From Hortaea werneckii (lineage: Eukaryota; Ascomycota; Dothideomycetes; Mycosphaerellales; Teratosphaeriaceae), in contig JBAOKB010000182.1 of NCBI GenBank assembly GCA_037044905.1, positions 372,001-436,000 on the forward strand: a stretch of 64,000 nucleotides of DNA, read 5' to 3'. The translations under genes were made by a program, and so were the position numbers. The notes below the pieces were generated by a model. The model was given only the letters and a program-made list of their open reading frames with translations, was not told the DNA's origin and made no database searches. The number at the start of each line of letters is the position of its first letter. Position 1 is the stretch's first letter. Of the stretch, positions 45,278 to 54,971 are shown piece by piece.

Positions 45278-46273
45278 ATGGGCCGATTGCCGACCGCAGA
45301 TGATTTTCCGTCAAACGTGACGCTGTCCATTGTGCCACGTAAGTATCATTCCGTGCACACACGCCATCAATCTCCGCCAGGTTTGCGGTCTGCGGGTGAA
45401 ACGCACATTGGTGGTGACCGCGTGGGCTGCATCGGCAGTATCACCAAACGATGCCGTCGCTTCCGTATAGCACCCAGCGCGCCACCAAAGCGTCTATACA
45501 TTGCAGATCCACGTTACTGAGCCTGAAGCACAACAGCACCCAACAATGATCCTCCTACAAACGTGCTTATCCTTCTCCATGGCCTCGGAGATACTCACGT
45601 GTCGTTTGAAAAACTTGGCAAGCAGATGAACCTGCCCGAAACAGCATGTCTATCGATACGAGGTCCCCAAGGCTTGCTCGACATGGGTGGCTTCCACTGG
45701 GGTGACGATGTCATCTTCGACTCCACCAGCGGCGGCCTCGATGCTGATGCTGGCTTCAAGCAAGCCACGGCCATGCTCAAGGGCTTGGTTGAAGATGATT
45801 TGATGGAGAAGTGCGGCTACAATGCGAGAGAAATTATGCTCTTCGGCTTTGGCCAAGGCGGCATGGCTGCACTGAATCTGACCGGTATGTAACGCTGTTT
45901 TGGTGTTTCGTGTAAAAGCTAATGAGTATATACAGTGGCACTCAGTCAGCAGCCAAAGAACGCATCCAACGCAGAGCTCGGTGGCAGTATCAGTATCGGC
46001 GCGCCTCTGGCTAGCGAAGCCCCGCCTGCCCTCATCGCCAAGTGCAAGACACCAATACTAGTCTGCGCTGGCAACGATGAGACGAGTGTGACCTCGACGG
46101 CTGAGGGTAAGCTGAAACGAATATTCGAGTACGTCGAGATCAAACGTTATCGTAGGGCAGGCGATGTGATGCCGAATAGCAGGGACGAAATGATGCCCAT
46201 TATGCAATTCTTTGCAAGAAGATTGAGGAGCACGAAGGGAGTCCCAGAGGGGGCCGTCGAAGTCGGTAAATAA
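45278..46273 (+). CDS. Alpha/beta-hydrolase (phospholipase/carboxylesterase family) lacking the nucleophile serine
   Basis: Exons 45278-45338, 45537-45884 and 45936-46273 give 248 residues. Joining exons 1 and 2 gives SIVPPPNNDPPTNVLILLHG. The fold of acyl-protein thioesterase relatives is clear: LLHGLGDTHVSFEKLG, LPETACLSIRGPQG, GGFHWGDDVIF, MLFGFGQGGMAAL and PILVCAGNDE. In active members the turn is G-x-S-x-G; here it is GFGQGG with Gly126 in the serine position, and the region where the catalytic His is expected (GDVMPNSRDEMMPIMQFFAR) has none. From memory, related fungal proteins share this pattern, so it may be a conserved non-catalytic branch rather than decay. The first intron is long (198 nt); its acceptor was chosen because it preserves frame and avoids a stop. 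Confidence 0.82.
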
Positions 46274-47435
46274 GCGCGATGAAATCTTCAAAGCACGTGT
46301 CCGCGACTTGGATCTATAGAGGGAAAGTGAAGAAGTCCCTGAAGAGATGCGCGGTTGATCTTTGTATGCTTGCTGTAGCTGCTGGTCTTCATAACCTTTA
46401 CAACCACGATAAGGGCTTTACTGGCCATGAGATAGCCCTTTGCCTCTCTCGGGCTTCTCACAGACTGTCAAATGCCCAAGAGACTGCCTTGTAACATCAT
46501 ATCTCCTTCACTCTACCAGCACAGCGTGTTGACACACCATCATCTTCGTATTCTAAAGCGATCAAACAGGAATCTTCTCTCATGGATGGCCACATTCATC
46601 GTAAGGTACAGTCAACAATAAACACCTGAATTTGTAACATTGGTTTTATCGCTGAAACCATACAGCTTCGAATTTCCAATTTTCCTACATCATCGATTCT
46701 ACCGATCTATTCTCATTATTCAATTCTTCTGGTTCACGGTTCACTCAGACTAAGAGTGCAATCGGAACTTCGAAACTTGGCTCGCTGATGTCGAATTGCG
46801 CGGTGTGAGGTTCGCAAAATTTCAAGTCGGAGCTCGGGTGTCTAGTGGAAGCACGGACTGACCTTGCAGAATGTCTAGTCGTCTTCAAAAAGTGCACAGA
46901 TGGTCTTGACAACGTTTCATGTCCAGCCGCGAAGTTGAGAAAACGATCCTCATTTTTGGCTTCCACTGCGACGTCCCTTGCAGTCAGGAATCGATTATAA
47001 GTTGCAGAAAGCATGTCACTGCAATTACTCTAATGATGCAGATTGCGACAGTGACGACGAAATATCGATTTGCAGTCCGAGTCCCAACCGATTAGTATCT
47101 GTGTGGATCGGATCGCGAATCAACATGCATTCATTGACCGTTGTAACTCATGCTGCAGCTCAAATCTGGATCATCCTCGGAGCTGAATGAAGACTCAGTT
47201 GAAATGTTGAATGGCGCGGGAGATGAAGTCTGATAAGTACCTGAACTGGATCATTCAGTCCGTTGCCGTTGGAGCTGGTCGTGGCGCTATATTGAGAGCT
47301 TCATGGCCTCGAAGTGTTGGATTGCCTGGAATAACAAGGACGGCCCAAACCTCGCATACCCCATGAAAACTTGTTCCCTTCAATATGATGAAGGTCACAT
47401 TTCGAACTCTTGCAATTCTACGCGCCACAAACCTC

Positions 47436-47445
47436 TACCTAGGTA
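47436..47445. promoter_or_regulatory. Perfect palindrome TACCTAGGTA
   Basis: A ten-base perfect palindrome identical to those at 13511-13520 and 53754-53763. All three copies lie outside coding sequence. The function is not known from the sequence. Confidence 0.5.
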
Positions 47446-48285
47446 GTTTACAATGCGCCGCCGGCGTGCATCTCGATTTGGAATGTAAGATGATGCACGA
47501 TCGTGCCGACCTACGTTGCCGCCAATTCAAACGTGTCTTGTGAGATGGATTGTCATCATATCAAACTACATCGCCGCCGACAATCATCACCGAATACTCT
47601 CTCACAGTTTGACACTCTCGCCCAAGACAGGGGCTCCATATTAGCATTATATTGGCGTGGAGAGACCTGCAGCTCTTAAGCCCAGTTCGCGACTCCGACA
47701 CAACAGATTTCTGATCATATCCTTTTGTGTTAAAGACATTATCACGTAGAATTACAAGGAAGTAGCGTATAGCATTAAATCTACTTATCTTGATAGCGGT
47801 TAGATTCTAGAATTTAAGGTCTTCTGGATTTATGATGCTTTATAACATGCAAAGAAGTGCAGGCCATCTATCACTATAGTATCATTGTCGAGACTTGAGA
47901 CGCCCTAGATGTGGAACTACGGATCGATTAGTATTACTATTGTCCCGTAGAAGAGTACTGTACATAGAAGTCGCTTACATTACAACCGCATAAGTAGTAC
48001 CAAATTAGGGGTCTCCGTTCTCTTGATTCGTGCGCTAATAGCCTACTTAAAGATGTCGAAGCCGAGGTATAGGAAGAGGGTACTGATGCGATACATGCAT
48101 CTATCGCTAGCGGAACCTAAGGTATGCTAGCCATCGATTAGATGATCTAGCGATCGTTCGTGTGGCCGAAGTTGCCATCTTAGGTTAATGAGTAGTCCTT
48201 TTAGAATCCGGATATCATTAGTTGCAATTGGACGGCTTACGAACACAAGTGCAAATGGACAAAATTGTTCAAAATGCGATCAGGA

Positions 48286-48400
48286 TTCTCACGAAGTTTG
48301 GGTTCTCACGAAGTTTGGGTTCTCACGAAGTTTGGGTTCTCACGAAGTTGGGCTTCTCTGGAACGTTGGGTTCTTACGAACTTTTGGTTGGTTCTCACAA
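48286..48400. repeat. 17-bp minisatellite
   Basis: Three perfect copies of TTCTCACGAAGTTTGGG (48286-48336) and a fourth missing one T (48337-48352) are followed by two or three degenerate copies. The unit length is not a multiple of three, so a coding role is unlikely. Confidence 0.9.
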
Positions 48401-48904
48401 TGTTGAGCGTGACTTCGCGTCTTCGCCTCGAATGACACTCAGTCGTCACGATGCCCATGCGGAGCCGTTCAACAGATGGGCGATGACTTGTTGTGCGCAT
48501 GTCGATTATCCTTGTACGGGCAAGGCTGAGCGCAATGTGCCCTACCAATGGAAGTGCCGTCGAACCAATCTCAATTTAAAGACCATGAAACGATGACGGA
48601 AATTGAAGTTCAAGAAGGCAGAAGAAAGTGACGTTCAGTCAAGCTTGAAAAGAGACCTCGGGGTCATCTCACATGTTGTGCCCAGTTTGATCATCACCTC
48701 AATGCTTTTTCTAATACGAGGCTATCTATGGGAACCAAAATAACACCATCGCGGCAATATCTCAGTCTGTAATCCTGGCGGGTGCTCCTGTTCAAATCTG
48801 AATGTCCTCCAAGATAGCGACGTCTTGCACGAATTTGGCGTGCTAGTGTCGAGCGTATAGTTCTGTAATAGATGCAAGCGCAGTAGAAGGTCAGAATGGC
48901 AGCG

Positions 48905-49390
48905 GGTATCATGGTAAACCATTTCTCACAGTCCGAGCTTGAATAGGAGATAGACTAGGTCATTACGGTAGCACGTTGTCTCACAGCCCGAGTTAGGACT
49001 GGAAACAAGCGAACTCATCGTATTAGCACGCTATCCCATAGTTTGAGGTCGAACTGCGGACAACGTAGGTCCTTAGGATAGCATGCTATCTCACAATTCG
49101 AGTTGAGATTGCAAAGTGAAACTAATGGATTGGAATGAGTAGGTCATTACGATAGCACGCTATCCCGCAGTTCGACTTCTGACTGGGGACACCGTAGGTC
49201 GTTACGATAGCACGCTATCTCACACCTCGAGTCGAGATCGCAAAGAGGAAGCTAATGGACTGGAATGTCGAATGAGTAGGTCATTACGATAGCTCACAGT
49301 TCGACCTCGGATTGGGGACAACGAAGGCCGTTACGATAGCACGCCATTCCACAGTCCGAGTTGAGATCGCAAAGCGAGGGAAGGGAAGTG
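48905..49390. repeat. Alternating 55-bp and ~75-80-bp repeat array with GATAGC-AC-GCTATC dyad
   Basis: At least seven units each begin with GATAGCACGCTATC or a variant, whose arms GATAGC and GCTATC are reverse complements. Core starts are at about 48967, 49022, 49077, 49151, 49206, 49288 and 49335, giving spacings 55, 55, 74, 55, 82 and 47. The core is followed by CCACAGTTCGA or TCACAATTCGAGTTGAGAT. Units of 55 bp alternate with longer ones containing AACTAATGGATTGGAATGAG. A degenerate copy lies near 48905. No ORF runs through. Confidence 0.85.
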
Positions 49391-49715
49391 AATGGAATGA
49401 TAGCAGAAAAGATCATTCTTCTCCAATGCCGGCACGAAGAGATCCATATAATCCGTTGTATATGCGTACAGGGGCACTTTCTGACAGTATTCCTGATGGA
49501 GAGACCCGTCTAAAGGAGAATGTGTGCTTACTGTTGGTCTTCTCAGTTGGTGCTGCGAAGAGTTATAACCTGATTGGGAAGGGGGCGGGGGAAGTGGGCG
49601 TCAACCGCTCTCAAGGATAGTCACATGCTCTTGTAGCCCTTCTCGTAATCTCAAGCTGACTCGACACTGGATGATGTAAGCGATCAGCAATTCCGCAAAA
49701 TTGATGGACCCCGAC

Positions 49716-49728
49716 GGAATCGAACTGA
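49716..49728 (-). promoter_or_regulatory. Putative extragenic B box of the U6 gene
   Basis: On the minus strand AGTTCGATTCC lies about 65-75 bp downstream of the U6 T-run. It matches the Pol III B-box consensus RGTTCRANTCC. In budding yeast the U6 gene uses a B box downstream of its terminator. No tRNA fold is found around this site. Confidence 0.55.
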
Positions 49729-49789
49729 CTGCCATCTTCTTTGCGAACCCTGCCATAAAGTGAGAACAAAAAGAGAAAGGAAAGAGTGC

Positions 49790-49893
49790 AAAAAAACTTT
49801 TTACTCTCTTTGTTTGCATGTGTCATCCTTAGTGCAGGGGCCATGCTAATCTTCTCTGTATTGTTTCAAATTGACCAAATGCCCGAAGGCAAG
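49790..49893 (-). ncRNA. U6 spliceosomal snRNA
   Basis: The minus strand reads a 5' hairpin TTGCC-TTCG-GGCA, then CATTTGGTCAATTTGAAACA, then ATACAGAGAAGATTAGCATG (containing the invariant ACAGAGA box that pairs with the 5' splice site and the start of the AGC region), then GCCCCTGCACTAAGGATGAC, a purine-rich tail and a run of seven T as Pol III terminator (49790-49796). Text and order match U6 of budding and fission yeast. Unlike S. pombe U6 it has no intron. The 5' end is estimated from the hairpin and the upstream TATA. U6 is the catalytic core RNA of the spliceosome. Confidence 0.95.
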
Positions 49894-49910
49894 AATGCGG
49901 ATAGTTTAAA

Positions 49911-49922
49911 CAATATATATTG
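49911..49922 (-). promoter_or_regulatory. TATA box of the U6 gene
   Basis: The tract ATATATAT lies about 20-28 bp upstream of the inferred U6 5' end, the place expected for the Pol III TATA element of fungal U6 genes. Confidence 0.65.
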
Positions 49923-50638
49923 TTTGTCAAAATAGCCGTCGTTCTCCCGCGCTGCACTCATCGGTTCGCTTTCCGGCCTCGTGCTGTTCGCCTGTCTGTG
50001 TCTCCTCTCGACTTTGATGCCGGACTGATAGGTGTTTCAATGCTCTTGGTCCTCTGAAGAAAAATATTGTGTACTGTAGCAGCGACAGTGTGGAAAGCTG
50101 TCACGAAGGAAGGAAGTGCCTCAGGTTCGACAGCGTCAGGGCGATAGCATAGTCAGAGTCATCATCATCTTCGAATGATGGCGAATAATTCAAAATCTGA
50201 TTGCAAATGATCAAGCCTTGTATGGAGAACTCTCGAGGATCGCAATGGGGAGAACATGAGAGTGACAATGCACAGCGACTTTCCAAATTGCCATTTCGAA
50301 CTTTGTGCGAGGTGGAGCCTGAAAGCTACCTGCTTACCCCGCTTCTCGACATCCATTGGCAGTGATGAGAACGCACAGAGTAACAGGTTGGAAATCAAGC
50401 ATCGAAAGCATGAATTAACAGCAGAGCACACACTGCAGACGTGTAAAGCCAGACATAATCATAACATCGTACCGATATTGCCCTTGTACCAGCCCCAAGT
50501 TCCCCCGGCACATAAGCAACCAGCAACGCCGTCACCCGCTCCTTTTCCCCAGTAGCATGTCCCAGGCAACGCAAACCAAGAAGTACGCAATCCTGAAAAC
50601 GTGATGTATTCGACACAAAGATCGTATTTGGCGATATG
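49923..50638. other. Intergenic spacer
   Basis: This lies between the U6 promoter and the 3' end of the KEN-box protein gene. No further gene is supported. Confidence 0.4.
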
Positions 50639-51862
50639 TCAGCCAGTGGGTGCGGTGTTCTCGTCATTGGCGACTTCCACCCCTTCCTTGGGCTGTGTTT
50701 TGACGTTTGATGTCGCCGCGCCATCAGACGAGGGGCTATCTTCCCAAATAAGGATGGCATCTTTAGTGCTATCCTTGTTGGGATGGAAGGCATCCTTATC
50801 CTCTTTCTTTTGCGAAGAAGCTGACGAGGCGGCGGCCTCCTCTCGCTTTGGCACGGCGTCCACAATGATACAAGCGTCTGTGCTCAGCCCTTCAGGAATG
50901 AAGGGATCAGTCTCGAGATCTGACAACGGTGAGCGCGCACCATCATCCATCTCGTCTGTAACCTTCTTCTGCCGAACCATCGCAGTCTTTTTGACGGCAC
51001 GCGGAGCGATCGTCGGCTCAGCCGCCGGGCGCGATGCGGTAGAGGCATCATAGCCCTCTGGCGCGACATTTTCCTTGCCCCGATCGTCTCTCTCTTTCCT
51101 ATTGCTCTCATCATCGCTACTTAGGTCAAGAGTGAGAGTACTGTGCTCCATAAGGTTTGATGCCTCTTCTTCTGGAGTGTCTTCATGAATCTCAAAGAAC
51201 CAGGACTTTGGCATGGATTCCTGGATAGGCGGATCTGTTGAGATCTGCTTCTCAGACTCCGGCTTGGCCTTGGAAGAGGATAAAGTGCCAGAGAGTGCAG
51301 CATCGAGACTGAAGGGCAGTGAGTTGGAAGAGCCACGAGAAGCGAAAGGCGGATCGATGCGAGTAAATGGCGCGGATGTACGCCTGTTCTTGCCGATGCT
51401 GGCGATCTTTCGGCTGGGACTGCGTCCAGCTGGGGCTGTCAATGGAGCCCTCGGACTCGACACATTGGCTTTCACTGGGGTTGACAACCTGTTTGGCACA
51501 GGTGGTGGGGGCATGCTTTTCGAAGTTGCCAGACCGGACCTTGAAGACTCCTCGGTGCCACTCTTGTTTCTCTTCGCAGGCGAGCTGAAAGTGGCGGGAT
51601 CTACATTTTCGCCGTCATTGTCCTCAAAGATTGCAGGCTCGAAAGAGCGTTTGACAGCCGGCTTGGATGGAGTGAGATTATTCTTCCCGCTCAAAGGAGA
51701 AGGCTTGGAGATGAGACCTGGGTAGGTTAGCACGCGTGCATATGGAGACAAGCCTAGGTTTCCAGTACCATTCTGACGGTTTTTGGTGCTGGCAAGATGC
51801 TGAAGACGCGGATTGTCGAGAGGTGCGAAAGGCACTCGTGCCATCGGGGCGTGAGTAGCCAT
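50639..51862 (-). CDS. Disordered fungal protein with KEN box
   Basis: Single exon, 407 residues, almost wholly disordered (Ser/Pro/Glu/Lys-rich). Two islands look conserved: PMARVPFAPLDNPRLQHLAS at the N-terminus and SWFFEIHEDTPEEEASNLME with LDLSSDDE at about 220-253. GKENVAPEG at 262-270 is a KEN-box, the degron read by APC/C-Cdh1, and GENVDPA at 84-90 resembles it. An RxxL (RAPL) is also present. Ser-Pro sites abound. I recall similar fungal proteins annotated only as hypothetical. A cell-cycle-regulated nuclear protein is a reasonable inference, not a demonstrated role. No membrane segment or signal peptide is seen. Confidence 0.7.
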   Translation of the reverse strand: MATHAPMARVPFAPLDNPRLQHLASTKNRQNGTGNLGLSPYARVLTYPGLISKPSPLSGKNNLTPSKPAVKRSFEPAIFEDNDGENVDPATFSSPAKRNKSGTEESSRSGLATSKSMPPPPVPNRLSTPVKANVSSPRAPLTAPAGRSPSRKIASIGKNRRTSAPFTRIDPPFASRGSSNSLPFSLDAALSGTLSSSKAKPESEKQISTDPPIQESMPKSWFFEIHEDTPEEEASNLMEHSTLTLDLSSDDESNRKERDDRGKENVAPEGYDASTASRPAAEPTIAPRAVKKTAMVRQKKVTDEMDDGARSPLSDLETDPFIPEGLSTDACIIVDAVPKREEAAASSASSQKKEDKDAFHPNKDSTKDAILIWEDSPSSDGAATSNVKTQPKEGVEVANDENTAPTG

Positions 51863-52749
51863 TGGTGAGAGCTCTGAAGTCCTTCACGCGTCCTGATTGC
51901 CTCCACGGCTTCTCCAGATCTTTAGAGTCAGCTGATAAGCCGTGCCGTCTTTTCGGTCCAACCGCCAGCACGCGTTCGTTTACAGCGTCAACAATGCCAG
52001 AAGAATGTAGCAACGAGCGTGAGAGAGGACAATGATCAGGATGAGGTTGACAAGAAGAGATCGAGTCTCTCTCCCCTCTCTGCCTTGCTGCGCACTGACG
52101 TTCAGGTGGGTGTGGCGGCTAATGCACGACGCGCTCTATGTCCCGCAGCGTGCGAGGTTCGTGATGGAAGTTCGGGAGCCAGCCGTTCGCGTTTTAACTC
52201 CACCATCCTTGCGCCGTGGCAACGCCCTTGCCGAGTATGTCCTCACACTGCACCCAACATCTTGTTTCTGCTGCCGCACATGACGAATACATATTTACAT
52301 GAGGAGACCACAGGAGGCGCCTTGCCAAGTGTGACCTGTTTTCGCGCTCTGCAAACATTCAAAGTCGCAGGACATCGCCTTCCTCAGTGTGAAGAGCTGC
52401 CCTCGGTTTTCGCGGAATTATTGTAGCTTCTATAGGACCCGACGCAGGCTACTCCTGTAGGTACCAACCTTTTTATTATTACACGCGTGACACACGAACG
52501 CGCTATACACCGGGTCAGCTCTTGGCTAGGGTGAGCAAATCCTAGGATTTCCGATGCTCCAACACAGCACAAAGACACGCGACTGGTCTATGGCGGAGGA
52601 CGAGGTACCAAAGCCCGGGTGGAGGGTGAAGGAAGACGTGGGCCCCACTGCACTCCACTCTACTCCCCGCCATATAGCTCATCGTCTTCAAATAAGTTCG
52701 CAATGACACGATTATCATATCGAATCTTACCGCACCACGCATCCCTATT
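51863..52749. other. Divergent spacer, no gene seen
   Basis: Head-to-head promoter region between the KEN-box protein and the SDR gene. Plus-strand frames at 52019-52426 lack protein-like features. An AT-rich stretch with TTTTTATTATTACACGCGTG lies near 52470. Confidence 0.4.
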
Positions 52750-53662
52750 ATGGCGCAAAATTGGGGTCTCAGGGGCTTGAACCAGTCTTTCAAGACGCAG
52801 CATCACGCTGTCTACCCGGCTGTCGATTGCTCGCAAGCAAAAGCTTCCTCAACCGTACGTGGTCTGCGTTGTCGGAGCATCTCGCGGCATCGGAGCGGGC
52901 ATTGCGATCAGTTATGCCAAAGCAGGCGTCACTGGGCTTGTTCTTGCCTCTCGAAGGGTGTCAGGCCTGGAAGAAACAGCAGCCGAATGCACGAAGCGCA
53001 ACCCAAACGTAAGGATTGAGATTGTAAGCTGCGACATCACCAGCCCTGAGTCTGTTTCTGGCCTTGCAGACCATGTGACGTCCGCTTTCGGTGGCCATTT
53101 GGATGTAGTAGCAGTGAACTCTGGCTACTCAGGGCCTGTAGCCCTCAAGTTGGACGAGGCAGATCCCAATGCCTTCCAGCAGGCAATCAATGTCAACTAT
53201 GTTGGCACCTTTCTTTGCGCAAAGTACCTGATACCAATATTGATGGCTACTTCTGAAGGGGCAAAGAGATTCATCGGCGTCAGCAGTTTGGCCAGCTTGA
53301 TTGTCAGAGGCCCGATAGCCAGCAGCCAGTATTGCGTTTCAAAAGCTGCTCAGCTGAAGCTGTTGGAGCATATCCATGAGCAGTACTTTCCTGAAGGGTT
53401 AAAGACTTTCGCCGTCCACCCAGGTGCTGTCGCAAGCGAGATGGCGCAAGAATCAGCCCCTAAGGAGTTCTTGCCGCATCTAATTGACGATGCCGAGCTC
53501 TGTGGCGCCATCTGCGTCTGGCTCACACAAAGCGACGATCAAAATTGGTTGAGTGGACGATTGATAAGTGCGAACTGGGATATCCATGAGCTGAACGGTA
53601 TGAGGGGACAGATAGAGAGGAAAGATCTGTTGAAGTTGGGTCTATTTGGACCAGAGGTTTGA
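52750..53662 (+). CDS. Short-chain dehydrogenase/reductase, one indel near 52855
   Basis: The N-terminus MAQNWGLRGLNQSFKTQHHA with VYPAVD resembles the leader of many fungal SDRs. At about 52855 the frame must skip one base to enter VVCVVGASRGIGAGIAISYA (dinucleotide-binding GASRGIG). Then come LASRR (NADP-type basic residues), CDITSPES, VVAVNSGYSG (the NNAG position is altered to NSGY), SSLAS with the catalytic Ser, and YCVSK (Tyr-x3-Lys). The end is HPGAVASEMAQE and SGRLISANWDIHEL. A classical SDR of about 300 residues, cytosolic; substrate unknown. Its last residues give no targeting signal. The frame is otherwise clean. Confidence 0.82.
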
Positions 53663-54070
53663 GTAGGTGAATGGAGGAAAAGGATGTCAGGAGGCGGCAA
53701 TCCAAGTACTATATCGGCATCGTTCAACGGTCAGGTTACAAAAATTGTCATACTACCTAGGTACTGCTGCCGAGGGGACGAGGGCGAAGGTCAAAGACGG
53801 ATTGTGTATTGCGCATTTTTCCCAGCTCGCCCAATTTCAACTGATTGGGTAAAGTGGACTCGCTAACAGCCGCTTTTGAGAAAGCTCACTTGCAGACCCT
53901 CATGAGATCATACCATCAAGTACTACCTAGCATGAGATACATCTGCATGGGTACTGCCTGTGTCCTGTAATAAAATTGCCCTCGCGACGTAAGTCCTATT
54001 TCATCTATCCTTCTCCAACTCTTTATACATTCACTTGTGGACGGATTCAGATCTTTCTCCCGCCGAGACC
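53663..54070. promoter_or_regulatory. Spacer with TACCTAGGTA palindrome
   Basis: This short spacer lies between two co-oriented genes. A perfect TACCTAGGTA is at 53754-53763, with ACTACCTAGCATG further on (53921-53933). It is probably the promoter of the ankyrin protein gene. Confidence 0.45.
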
Positions 54071-54550
54071 ATGGGCCTTCCACAACAACAAGACGCGCAA
54101 CAGTCGTCCATGGAAGCGCAACCACATACCTCCGATCCCAAATCAACCTCTCAGCTTCCGCCGGAAGCCCTCAGTCTTGCCACCAAACTATTTGACTTTG
54201 CCCGACAAGGGAAGACAGCAGAACTTCAGCAATACGTTTCTGCGGGCATTCCTGTCAACCTCACAAACCACAAAGGCGACACGCTGCTCATGCTGTCAGC
54301 ATATTATGGCAACCTCGACACGGTTAATATGTTGCTCGAGCGAGGCGCAGATACAAATGTTCTTAATGAGCGGGGACAGTCTCCGATTGCTGGCGCGGTG
54401 TTCAAGGGATACTTTGAGATCGTGAAAGCTATGCATGAGAAAGGTGCGGATTTAAGAGCGGGGCAGCCTAATGCGATTGATTCTGCGAAAATGTTCAGAA
54501 GAGAAGACATGTTGAGATTGTTTGGGGTAGATGAAGAGGTCGCTGGTTAA
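54071..54550 (+). CDS. Small ankyrin-repeat protein
   Basis: Single exon, 159 residues, starting MGLPQQQDAQQSSMEAQ. After a disordered ~45-residue leader it holds about three ankyrin repeats: KLFDFARQGKTAELQQYVSA, then NHKGDTLLMLSAYYGNLDTV with NMLLERGADTNVLN, and GQSPIAGAVFKGYFEIVKAM. Such short ankyrin proteins occur across ascomycetes (for example S. cerevisiae YCR051W) and act as protein-binding adaptors of unknown partner. An upstream in-frame non-ATG extension is not used. Frame intact. Confidence 0.85.
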   Translation: MGLPQQQDAQQSSMEAQPHTSDPKSTSQLPPEALSLATKLFDFARQGKTAELQQYVSAGIPVNLTNHKGDTLLMLSAYYGNLDTVNMLLERGADTNVLNERGQSPIAGAVFKGYFEIVKAMHEKGADLRAGQPNAIDSAKMFRREDMLRLFGVDEEVAG

Positions 54551-54971
54551 AGCCAGCTCTAAAGTGAAGTAAGATGCAAGGGCCGGTCAATTGATATTGG
54601 GCAGTCAGCATGCTACAGCATTGCATTACTTGGACGCGATCACTGCCAGCCGGTCTTGGTGTAGGTGGCGAGTCTTCGTCCGCTGATACCTCCTTATCTC
54701 CACGCGCCATCTGTTCCGCCTGAAGAGGCGAGAGCACGACATGCACACGAGACTCGGCCAAAGAATATGGAGAATTTCAAAAGATTTCTTGTCATCTGGT
54801 CATACCTAACAATTACTTCTCAGTCTATACTATTGTGCTATTCGTCGCGCCCCGAAGACAGACTCCCAAACGCCTTAACTCCCTGTGAGCATTCGAACCG
54901 TTTCTTACGCATTGCTGCCCGCAAAGCCATGAACCATCATCTCATATCTTACAAGTCGTCGAGAACTGGGC
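54551..54971. other. Convergent 3' spacer
   Basis: Convergent ends of the ankyrin and LPMO-like genes. No gene is supported. Confidence 0.4.

Larger units (their letters stand above)
46274..49789. other. 3.5-kb region without protein genes; minisatellites
   Basis: No coding sequence is supported. Features seen: the palindrome TACCTAGGTA at 47436-47445; an AT-rich, TA-rich stretch about 47740-48140 that could be a mutated repeat remnant; a 17-bp tandem repeat (48286-48400); and a complex array with dyad cores (48905-49390). A U6 snRNA gene lies at the right end. An 89-codon minus-strand frame at 46745-47014 was considered and not accepted. Confidence 0.5.

Noticed and set aside
46745..47014. 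89-codon minus-strand ORF
   Set aside because: No family resemblance and no neighbouring exon; kept only as spacer.
49690..49760. Possible tRNA around the AGTTCGATTCC element
   Set aside because: No T-stem or acceptor pairing. Position after the U6 terminator fits an extragenic B box better.
52019..52426. 135-codon plus-strand ORF upstream of the SDR gene
   Set aside because: Lies in the divergent promoter, with Cys/Pro-rich random-looking text and no motif.
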